Source: Dysidea avara
Taxonomy: Eukaryota > Porifera > Demospongiae > Dictyoceratida > Dysideidae
DNA length: 64,000 nt
Assembly: GCF_963678975.1 (NCBI RefSeq)
Contig: NC_089280.1
Coordinates: forward strand, 772,501-836,500
Reading direction: 5' to 3'
Part shown: positions 10,900 through 19,888 of the stretch, in pieces
How positions within the stretch are numbered: the first letter of the stretch is position 1
Layout of the letters: the number at the start of each line of letters is the position of its first letter
Notes under the pieces: model-generated
Told to the model about the DNA's origin: nothing
Databases searched by the model: none
Seen by the model: only the letters and a program-made list of their open reading frames with translations
Position numbers and translations under genes: made by a program

Positions 10900-11110
10900 A
10901 TTGAGTTATGTTTGTCTGAAGGCAGCAGTTAGCCATCAGTAGAAAATTTCATTGAATAAATTCTGTAAAAAAATTGTAGCAATCTATTGGAAGCATTTGA
11001 AGTCATACCAAAGGTACTTTTGGGCTTGGTTATACCTAACCAATACTGCCAAGGTACCAGGATGGTATTGTGAAGCTGGTTTTTACGTGATTTTGGCCAG
11101 AAAAACCTAA
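10900..11110 (+). repeat. family S tail, solo copy
   Basis: Matches 2480-2690 from the tgtctgaaggcag block through ttggttatacctaaccaata to the terminal tgatccctaatatac. It lies just downstream of the kinase stop codon on the opposite strand and may contribute to that gene's 3' region. Confidence 0.65.
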
Positions 11111-11178
11111 ACCTCCATGATCCCTAATATACAGTATTATATATTGTACTGTATGATATGTAGAAACCTTACTAGCTC

Positions 11179-12223
11179 TCATTCTACTAACACATAACAA
11201 CTTTCACAAACCTGTTGTTGTTGAGATGATGACTGACCAGATACCTCAGCCCACCATACTATGGGACTCATCCCATCACGACTAGTCTGATGGCTGCATA
11301 CATTTTTTATCCTCTTTATTTCCATAGAGACCTCCATCACTAAAGGGCGTTTGTTGGGGTTGTCACTCAAGCATGATGTCACTAGTGGCACTAAGCTTGC
11401 AGCCCCTCCAGTAAACATGTCAAGGTATGTCTGACGCCTTGTTCCCTCTGAAGCCACTTCCCATTTATCAGTGTCACTATTGAGCAGTAGTTTATCAGTT
11501 GGTTTAGGCCACTGTTGGGTAATGACATTAAGAGCCACTCCTCCGTAGGAAAATACATCCAATGAAGGACCATAAACTGGCTTCTGAGCAAGTGCCTCGG
11601 GTGGCATAAAATCTGGTGTTCCTGGGATTTTAGTCATTGTCATTTTACTGTCAGTCTGCATCACTTTAGCAACACCCAGGTCAGTGATCTTGGCTTCAAG
11701 ATGGCCTCCCAGTAATATGTTATTTGGGGTGAGGTCACGGTGTACGATTGGAGGATTCCTGCTATGGAGGTACCTTAGACCGAGGCACACTTCATCCAAT
11801 ATGGATAGTTTGACATTCAGTGGTATATTGCTGTAGTTCTCCACCAGACCCTTCAGGCTATGTTGCATCTTCTCCATTACCATAGCAGGTAATCTGTACT
11901 GGTCACGTGCCGGATAGTACATCCCTATGGTGAACAGTTATAGCGAGGTCATGTGACAAGTACAATATCATACCTAGAAACTGAACGATACACGGATGAC
12001 GAATGGTACTCCAAATTCGACACTCGTTAAGAAAATCAGTTGTAATCTTACGGCGCCCTTCAGCTTGAGACAATTCCAACAACACCGAGTGTACCTCCTT
12101 GGCGGCGCACAGTGTTCCTTGATAGTCGACCTCAAACACTCTCCCATAAGCACCGCGACCAATTTCCTTTCCCGTAGGATTCACGCCATGGAGGATAAGG
12201 TCAGTGGTATCTCTAGCAGCCAT
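11179..12223 (-). CDS. protein kinase, TKL-like
   Basis: Two exons (12223-11974 and 11924-11179) flank a 49-bp intron (gtatga...ccatag). Joined, they give 331 residues. The ATG at 12223 is the first in frame. Visible features are the glycine loop GRGAYGRV (22-29), the ATP-anchoring Lys42 in AAKEV, helix-C Glu67, HRDLTPNN (145-152) with catalytic Asp147, DLG (165-167, in place of DFG), GTPDFMPPEA as activation and APE-like segment, and DVFSYGG. All key catalytic residues are present, so activity is plausible. Thr replaces the usual Lys of HRDLKPxN, which I associate with tyrosine-kinase-like families. A Gln run near the end is followed by a donor-like CAG/GTTTGT (about 11212), so a longer spliced form may exist. 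A MITE sits 86 bp upstream of the ATG. Substrate unknown. Confidence 0.85.
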
Positions 12224-12308
12224 CAATTATCTTTAACTCTTACAAAACAAAGAAGGGCGTGGCTGGCGTTGCACAAACATAAGCAAATTACGCGCAGCAC
12301 ACGTGATA

Positions 12309-12446
12309 TAGTCTCGCGTAGCCAGACCCTATTTCTCCGCACGGCGCTTATCGATTGGAAATTATAAGCGCATTTCGGAGCAGGCGCTTATAATTTCCAA
12401 TCGATAAGCGCCGTGCGGAGAAATAGGGTCTGGCTACGCGAGACTA
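12309..12446. mobile_element. foldback MITE with 9-bp target duplication
   Basis: The two arms (from tagtctcgcgtagccagacc to its exact reverse complement) are essentially perfect around a 12-bp loop. CACGTGATA flanks both sides (12300-12308 and 12447-12455). A 9-bp duplication fits MULE-type elements. The near-perfect arms imply recent insertion. It lies in the likely promoter region of the kinase. A degenerate relative with gcgcttatcgattgga is at 47520-47600. Confidence 0.85.
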
Positions 12447-12455
12447 CACGTGATA

Positions 12456-13131
12456 TTGGATAGCGCTACGCTAGAGTACTTTACTTTTTTTGTTGCTAGC
12501 TAACTCGGTTGCTAATATCCTAAGTGCTCCAAACATTGATCTGATGATTTGATCCAAGAAAACACAGAAGGCATCGATTGCTGTGCAGGTCGCAAAGGCC
12601 CATATTTAAGTTCATTTGTAATTGCTTATTATGTACTGTTTTACCGACCAACGATGTGTCTAGAGCTCCCGCTGCCGGAGGTGGTTTGCCAATGCTACAG
12701 CTCCGTCAGTTCATCACGTACCATAGATATTAAGCGGGGCGCAGTATCAGTAGCCTTAGCACCAATAGTGCTGCGTACTTTCAGTTAAAGACCACCAATA
12801 CTTCGCGATCGGCTGACTGCCCAGTACCTAATCTTAAATCTGACTGCCCAGCTGACTGCCCAGCTGACTGCCCAGTACCTAATCTTAAATCTACTTCGTA
12901 CTTGAGGCCAGCTTGATCCACTGAAGTGGAAGAAAGTACCGGAATAAAGCGGAGGACTGAAAAGTGACTGGTTTTCTACAGGGGAGAAAGTGCCCACTGG
13001 ATTTTTTAAGTCAGTGTTTTAAGTACTCCTCATGAACAATGAAGTGTGGTGATCCACTTCAAATTAGCTACTGATCATCATCATTAGTAACTACTCATGC
13101 AGTGCAAGTTGAAAAGTCTGGTTAACAAATC
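12456..13131. other. no gene recognised; short tandem repeat
   Basis: Positions 12815-12895 repeat tgactgcccag and cctaatcttaaatct several times. Nothing else is supported. Confidence 0.3.
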
Positions 13132-13200
13132 TTTTATTATTTTATTTATTATTAACACTTTACAGTGACCAGCACTGAAGGTCTACAGCAACATGTTCCT
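13132..13200 (-). mobile_element. retroposon 3' end relic
   Basis: The pattern tttatttattattaacacttt followed by acagtgaccagcactgaagg is the reverse of the 3' block at 1490-1578. Only the tail is preserved. Confidence 0.4.
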
Positions 13201-14140
13201 CTGAATGTAGAGGGAGCTTGCATGGTTAAATAGCTGCCAGACTAATTATCAAGCTAGGCTGAGTCGTGATCATTAGGTGAAGCCAGCTAGATTATAGTAT
13301 ACTACTATAGAGTTTGATGTATCAGTGTCGCTGCTATAAGACCATTCTCAAAACAAGGAGAATTTTAAGCCTTTCAAGATTAAATTTGAGGGTACTTTTG
13401 CTGGTTGAGTGTGCTATTTTAAAGGTCAACTTGCCTTTATAGGGACTTTTAAAGCTTGAAATTGAATTTAAGGACAAGTGAAAGTTAATGTGTTACTTTA
13501 AAAACAGGCTTAATTTTAAGACACTTGGGCTCTTGGATATCAAACTTAATAGTCAGTTCAGTACTACAAGTGTGAAAGTTAATGTGTTGTGTGTACACAG
13601 TTTTAACCTGGGAAATATTTACATATTAGCTAGATTGTCTCAAGATCGAACTGATCTACATACAGTGTAATTGTCACTCACAATTTAAGGGGTGTATCTG
13701 AGATTTTGGGAAGGGTATTACATCTACATATTATAACATCAAGTTGCAGCTCTCCAACATGGAACAATTTCAAGTACTGTTCAAGTTCCCCTGTAGTCAA
13801 AAGATCAACATTTGAAATAGTGAAACCAACTTTTTTAACAAATTCTCCACATCAAGAAAAATGGAGTCAACAGATCCGACTCCAAAGTTTTACATCCCAA
13901 TTCTGTAAAGTATCCACAAGTTCCATTGTATACACACATATCTACTGTATGCATACACCATGTCATTCTGTATACTGTCTATATACCAGGAAACTGATTA
14001 TTATTTTTAGTTGTCATTTACTGGCTGCACCTTTTATGGTACACAATAATTGATCATTTGAACTATAACAGTACAGCACAAAGAAGAAATTTCTTAAAGT
14101 AATTAATGTTTGACTACTTCGTGAAATAATCTTGGGCTAC
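13201..14140. other. no gene recognised
   Basis: Unique-looking AT-rich sequence. Open frames at 13488 and 13706 lack any domain or splice support. Confidence 0.3.
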
Positions 14141-14729
14141 CTATTGGTCAGCATATTCTTCAAAGCATGAGCGGCATATCCATACTCTCCTCTTCGGTGA
14201 TCTTTTGAGACCAACACTGGTACCATACTAAGCAGCTTTCACAAACAATTGAATTCTGTTCATCGTCAATTATCTCCCTTGTGCATTTTCCACAATACCA
14301 CGTCGGATTGGCTTGAATTATAGATACTACACTGTTAATAGCTGCCCATGCTTCCTAGGTGCAATACTTCCTGCACATATCTAAGCAGACATTTTCATCA
14401 GTGCATGATGATGAAACCATCTCAGGTCTCATTTCTACATCATCCTCTTCTATAATTCGGCTCCCATCTATGGCGTCCTTTGCAATTTGTAGATCAACAA
14501 ACCAGGTTAACATCACTAAAAATGAAAACATCTTCCAAGATCCACACAGGTTATTTAACATACATACCAAGTTCCTTTTGCTTAGCACCTTTGCATAGGA
14601 ATGACACAGGCCTGCTTCCTCTGGACTTCTTTCTAGGGAGACCAATAACAGTCTTGTCAGCTCCTTTAGGTCTTCCACTCTTTCACATTTTACTAGGTAA
14701 CCTAATACTTTGTAACTCTGTGGATGCAA
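14141..14729 (-). pseudogene. PHD-type zinc finger gene fragment, decayed
   Basis: On the minus strand an open frame from about 14729 includes LTRLLLVSLERSPEEAGLC and CTDENVCLDMCRKYC. It stops at TAG (near 14356), yet continues in frame with WYCGKCTREI and IVCESCLVWYQC. A one-base frameshift near 14200 then leads to RVWICRSCFEEYAD and a stop at 14141. The C-x2-C, C-x2-C, W-Y-x-C, W-x-C-x2-C spacing is that of a PHD finger, a histone-tail or protein reader. The stop and frameshift argue for a relic. Such fingers also occur in mobile elements of invertebrates, so origin is uncertain. Confidence 0.6.
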
Positions 14730-14812
14730 TCAGATTGTGATAAATGTTTTGCAAGTTTGTACCACAGTTCTAATACCACCCCTGGTAATTTACTGATTGC
14801 ACTGTTTCACAC

Positions 14813-14890
14813 ACACAATACACACACACACTCACACACGCACACACACAATACACATACTATACACAACACACACACACTACACATGTA
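14813..14890. repeat. CA microsatellite
   Basis: Interrupted (CA)n with tacacac interruptions. Confidence 0.85.
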
Positions 14891-14904
14891 CATACATACT
14901 GTAT

Positions 14905-15121
14905 TACTGTAAAACAGGAAAAGTGTCGTCAAAAAATTTTCATCGCTGGCTGTATAGATGAAAATTAAAACGACGAATTATTGTTAACTATTATATGGAT
15001 AATTCGTGTATAGAAATATTAACGTATAGCTAGCTATTCCGTCAAAAGTGACAAAAATATGTAACATCGAAATTTTAATAGATGAAAATTTTCTGCATTG
15101 AAATTTTCCTGATTTACGGTA
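14905..15121. mobile_element. MITE with TACYGTAAAWCAGGAAAA ends
   Basis: The left end tactgtaaaacaggaaaa and right end ttttcctgatttacggta are inverted repeats, with an AT-rich centre containing repeated atagatgaaaatt. About 217 bp, non-coding. Confidence 0.65.
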
Positions 15122-15142
15122 TATGTACACTTGCACAAAGCA

Positions 15143-15712
15143 AATAGCTACCATCAAACCCTTCAACTACCATAATACGTACATCAAAATTACCTAGTGG
15201 ACACTGGGTGTTGTAACATCAAATGGCTACCATCAAACCCTTCAACTACCATAATACGTACATCAAAATTACCTAGTGGACACTGGGAGTTGTAACATCA
15301 AATGGCTACCATCAAACCCTTCAACTACCATAATACGTACATCAACATTACCTAGTGGACACTGGGAGTTGTAACATCAAATGGCTACCATCAAACCCTT
15401 CAACTACCATACTACATACATCAAAGATTACCTAGTGGACACTGGGAGTTGTATCATCAAATGGCTACCATCAAACCCTTCAACTACCATACTACGTACA
15501 TCAAAATTACCTAGTGGACACTGGGAGTTGTAACATCAAATGGCTACCATCAAACCCTTCAACTACCATACTACGTACATCAAAGATTACCTAGTGGACA
15601 CTGGGAGTTGTAACATCAAATGGCTACCATCAAACCCTTCAACTACCATACTACGTACATCAAAGATTACCTAGTGGACACTGGGAGTTGTAACATCAAA
15701 TGGCTACCAGGT
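15143..15712. repeat. 79-bp tandem repeat, about seven copies
   Basis: The unit begins ggctaccatcaaacccttca and ends gttgtaacatcaaat. Copies differ at only a few positions (for example ataatacg/atactacg, caaaatt/caaagatt), so the array is young or homogenised. There are no spacers between units. Confidence 0.95.
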
Positions 15713-15834
15713 GTTAACTCAGGAAGCAAATGCCAACTATACATGTCGGGTGAAGGTTGGCTAACAATACCTTCAAGTGTGAGACATGATACAACCTCTT
15801 GTATTTTATTAGTCTTGCCCCAATAGGATTCAAC

Positions 15835-15990
15835 TTTTAGCACCTGAGTAGCGCAAAGTCATCAGGTCCCCATGAGCAGCTAAGTAATTAAAATTTCTTG
15901 CTCAAGGAAACAACAGTAACTGCATAACCAGGTACTGAACCTAGAATGTTTTGACTATCAGGCAGGTGCTCTAGCCACTTGGCTCACGCA
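15835..15990 (-). mobile_element. tRNA-derived SINE head, minus strand
   Basis: Reverse-strand A box gagccaagtgg (15985-15975) and B box ggttcagtacc (15941-15931) are followed by ttatgcagttactgttgtttccttgagcaa-like body sequence, as in the copy at 9903. It ends at about 15835. Confidence 0.7.
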
Positions 15991-16321
15991 CGCATGCATG
16001 CACGCACACACCATTTACATCATTGCTTCTAGTTTGCACTGTGTCTACCAATGGTACAGGCGGCTGATATCCTATGCAAAATTTGAGTAAGTAGTCATCA
16101 TTAAACTACAAAGTACCTTGATCATGATGATCATTCTTTTCAAGTAGGTGATATTCTGTAGTGTTTAATTCACTATTTCTTGTACCATCACTTTCATTAT
16201 CACCATGGCTGGTACTTGATCCACTACTATTACTACAAACAGCATTAGATTGTGTCGTACATGTACTTATCAAAAGAGTTCATTGCATAAGTGCTGAAAA
16301 CGTTTGTCAGTCCACACTCAC

Positions 16322-16459
16322 CAGCATTCTCAACAGCTTGACTGCCTTCATTCCTAGCATTCTGATTAGCACTGTGACCTTCACTGACACAACCAACAAG
16401 GGATTGACTTGCAGTAACAGCAACAGTTCCTCTTTGGTCACTGCAGTGCTGAGCTTGAG
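16322..16459 (-). CDS. ZSWIM3-like exon H
   Basis: Acceptor gacatttatgcAG, donor GCTG/GTGAGT, in phase with exon G. It encodes a low-complexity tail (QAQHCSDQRGTVAVTASQSL, then NQNARNEGSQAVENA). A further Ser/Asn-rich exon may follow at about 16230-16130, ending at CAAG/GTACTT, but I could not make its phase fit. Confidence 0.55.
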
Positions 16460-16506
16460 CTGCATAAATGTCATAAAAATATTAACAAATACGGATGATT
16501 ATATAC

Positions 16507-16702
16507 CTGCACAAAGAATTGCATCCCTTCCAGATGCCCATATATCTCTCAAGGTCTGTAGCAAAGTGTACCTTCTTGTGAATTCAGTCATGCCAACCTC
16601 GGAAGAAAGAGAAGCTAACTCCACAGCAACAATATGGCTTTTATGGTATTTCTGGTGCTGTGTTAAACATGACCGTTGTGGTCCATGCCCAATACTTGAA
16701 AT
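16507..16702 (-). CDS. ZSWIM3-like exon G
   Basis: Acceptor attgtatgtacAG, donor GCAG/GTATAT, in phase with exon F. It encodes QHQKYHKSHIVAVELASLSS and then EVGMTEFTRRYTLLQTLRDI. The VELASLSSEVG...F.RR...L..LRD pattern is the C-terminal helical region of ZSWIM3-like proteins as I know the family. Confidence 0.75.
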
Positions 16703-16755
16703 CTGTACATACAATTATAGTGAATTTTATAGCTGTATAATCATATACTACTCAC

Positions 16756-17209
16756 ACTGCTTGAAGCCTCAACTGTTAATTCTGATTTTTTACAGTAAGC
16801 ATCTTTCATATAATCCTTTGTCCAACGTTCCGCAAGAAGTGAGGGAGTAAATAAAGGGTGTTTCTTTCTTTCTCGCACAACAAAAATATGACGACAAGGG
16901 AGGTTAGTGGTGTTCCAAAATGCACAGTGGCATCCGTTGATTGTCACCTTCAAAATCCCTTCTGATGATGTAATATGGCATTCTCGATCATGTTCTGAGA
17001 CTATGGTGACCTTCCTCCATAATGAAAGCTGCTTGGATACATAATTTAATGCATAAGGTGTGAGAACTGAGGAGTATTCAATTTCTACAGGATCTTTCAT
17101 ATCAATCCTTTTCTTCACCATAGCCATCAATGTGCAGTGATCCCTCTCATTCCGTGAAGTTGACAGCAGGGCACAAAAGTGTTCAAAAAAATGCATGAGT
17201 GTGTTGTAC
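16756..17209 (-). CDS. ZSWIM3-like exon F: SWIM zinc finger
   Basis: Acceptor atcattgtacAG, donor AGT/GTGAGT. It joins exon E in phase (A-R-Y-N-T-L). It encodes STSRNERDHCTLMAM and then CHCAFWNTTNLPCRHIFVVR, a C-x-C...C-x-H SWIM finger, a zinc-binding fold found next to MULE domains. The frame is fully open over 151 codons. Confidence 0.85.
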
Positions 17210-17501
17210 CTGTACAATGATTTATAATTTAAATTAGGATATTACATAAAATATACATATATAATTTTGTATTCATCTATCCATGAGCAAGAACACAAGA
17301 GGTATATATTAAGGATGTGCTGGTTGAGGCATGCAAACTGAGTAATTAAACAGTATAAGAATAGGTATAAGTGATCATGGTACATACATTGATGAGAAAT
17401 GTTGAAATCATTGCAATCATACTACCGTGCAATGATTTGCACTAGTACAGTATGCAGTACATGGTAATAAGCAAGTACACTTATATAATATTTCTTAGTT
17501 A

Positions 17502-17640
17502 CAGTGGAACCTGTCTATAACGGTCACCTTGGGACCAGATATATCTGGCCTTTATATACAGGTGGCTGTTATATATAGAGAAAACCTGCATAAGGTGGTC
17601 AGCAGCATTTTAGTGGCTATGACCGTTATAAATGAGTAAT
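17502..17640 (+). mobile_element. fragment with CAGTGGAACCTGTCTATAAC end
   Basis: The terminal sequence cagtggaacctgtctataac followed by ggtcaccttgggacc resembles widespread animal DNA-transposon ends, probably of pogo/Tc type. Related ends are at 23128 (reverse) and 41575-41610 (cagtgaaacctatggacacc). It lies in the intron between exons E and F of the ZSWIM3-like gene. Confidence 0.5.
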
Positions 17641-17645
17641 TATTA

Positions 17646-18455
17646 TCCACCCCAAAAACACCTTCGCTGTAAAAAAGGCGCGCCCAAGAAACTACAAGTA
17701 CCTGGAACCCAATGTAAAAAACAAAAACAAAAATCAGCTTAGCTGAAGTGAAAAGTAACTGGTAACTTAAAGAGCTGATATCTGAAGCGGCCAAGAATAC
17801 AATTACTAAAGTTTAATCCATGCAAGAACACCTTGGCTATAAAACAGGTGTGTACATGAAAGTAACTGGCAACTGAAATGGCTGATATCTGAAGCGGCCA
17901 AGAATGAATGGTCATATACAACTAATTCAAAAATTTAACACTGAACCTTTATAATTCAGCTGTGTTCTATATTCACTCTTGCTGCATCGTAAAGTAATTT
18001 CTTTTAACTCTAATTGGCTGGTAATTTGGCCGCCTTTTTTTGCTCTATTATACTGACTATTAAAAAAGGCGGCCAAATTACCAGCCAATTAGAGTTAAAA
18101 GAAATTACTTTACGATGCAGCAAGAGTGAATATAGAACACAGCTGAATTATAAAGGTTCAGTGTTAAATTTTTGAATTAGTTGTATATGACCATTCATTC
18201 TTGGCCGCTTCAGATATCAGCCATTTCAGTTGCCAGTTACTTTCATGTACACACCTGTTTTATAGCCAAGGTGTTCTTGCATGGATTAAACTTTAGTAAT
18301 TGTATTCTTGGCCGCTTCAGATATCAGCTCTTTAAGTTACCAGTTACTTTTCACTTCAGCTGAGCTGTTTTCTTTTTGTTTTTTTACATTGGGTTCCAGG
18401 TACTTGTAGTTTCTTGGGCGCGCCTTTTTTACAGCAAAGGTGTTTTTGGGGTGGA
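17646..18455. mobile_element. large foldback palindrome, about 810 bp
   Basis: Arms of nearly 400 bp (17646-18043 and 18060-18455) are almost identical reverse complements around a 16-bp centre. They run from tccaccccaaaaacacc to its complement. Both arms contain the same internal repeat (gctgatatctgaagcggcca). No coding frame holds beyond mirrored 60-codon ORFs. Such a palindrome could extrude as a cruciform or be a foldback element. Confidence 0.85.
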
Positions 18456-18822
18456 TATCACTCATTTTTGTCAGTGATAGACTCTACATTTGGTTTAAAA
18501 GGTAATTTTTTTGGAAATGAGCAATTAACATTAATGCAGAATATTATCTTGGAGAGTCAGTAAAATCCATACATAATAATGAACACCGTAAATTCGGAAG
18601 TATGAATTTACGGTGTAGTATGACTGTTCTATTAGAGTAAATCTATCTTTACTGCCTGCATGTGACGAATATATCTCATATCTGTGCATGTTAAATGCTT
18701 CAGACACTTGCAAGTGACTATATAATTAGTTTACAGTTGCTACACAGCTATAAATACATTTGTAATTGTTATCACCATAATCATTTATCATGTTATAACC
18801 ATTTTTTATTATTTTGGTCACA
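18456..18822. other. no gene recognised
   Basis: Only a copy of the dispersed TGACTGTTCTATTAGAGTAA motif at about 18620 is notable. Confidence 0.3.
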
Positions 18823-19180
18823 ACTTCAGGATTAGAGCAGCAGAGAAAGGAATAGAGGACTCAACCATCAAGACTTGTATATGGGAGATGGAACAGTATT
18901 GCGATGGACAATGCCGGTACTAACCCCTCAAGGGTGTTGCAGTACAGTATGGATGCAAGACCAGAGCCTCGATCGTCACCTTTTGACTGTGGTCACAACT
19001 TCAGGATTGGAGCAGCAGAGAAAGGAATGGAGGACTCAATCATCAAGACTCGGGGAGATGGAATAGTATTGCCAAGGATAATGCCAGCACTAGCCCCTCA
19101 AGGTTGCCACAGTGCAGTATCGATACAACCACTCCAACCAGTGCATAAGACCAGAGCCTCGATCATCACCTTTTGACTGA
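18823..19180. repeat. two-copy tandem duplication, about 170 bp
   Basis: The block from cacaacttcaggattagagcagc to cctcgatcgtcaccttttgactg is repeated once with about 10% divergence, the second copy carrying a short insertion near its end. Open frames across it are not conserved between copies. Confidence 0.8.
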
Positions 19181-19888
19181 AATTTTTATACTTGATGAAG
19201 CAATTAAAACAAAAAAAGTTGTAGTACTTATACTTTCCTGAGGGAGCATGCCCCCAGAGTCCCAGACTCCCTTACCTGTTCAGCAGAATAATAGGATTGA
19301 GCCTTACTACCACTTTTACCTTTATTCTTGGCCCGGATGTACATATCGGCAACATAATACAGTAGCTGTAGATAATGCCCCTAGGCAGAGCTATAGGGGT
19401 GGGAAGTTTTCCCTACTATCACACTATCACAGTAGTTCTTCTCGCAGTTCTTTGCCTGGCCATCATCAACTGCTGTCAAAACATTAGTGTCGTCCCCCAG
19501 ACCCTTCCTCAAGCATGCTTATCACACAAAAATAACTTAGTTTAGCAGTGCACAAACAATTATTGACAGCATATGTACACTTACCGCATTGTTGAACCAT
19601 GTATACCACCAGAATCCACCGGATTGACAGATACGTGGTTTTAAATTGAATGGTTTAAGAATGTAACTAGATGGTGAGGCGTACTTTAATCGGCTCGACT
19701 TTAATGAGAAACTCGAGCCCCTCGTGAGAAACTACATCGCTTGAGCAACGCTTGAAGAAGTAAGAGTCAAGAATACTGATCGAGGTACTCTATGATATAT
19801 ACCGGTCTTGAATGCTAACGAAACGAGGAGTGAAGTTTGTGTAACGTGTCACATCGCCACACACTGATTCACCGTGTTTGTGCGATAG
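19181..19888. other. no gene recognised
   Basis: No supported feature. This region lies just upstream of the candidate micro-exon gene and could hold its promoter. Confidence 0.3.

Noticed and set aside
17739..18363. Identical 60-codon open frames on opposite strands
   Set aside because: They are the two arms of the palindrome, so identity is a structural consequence and not gene duplication.
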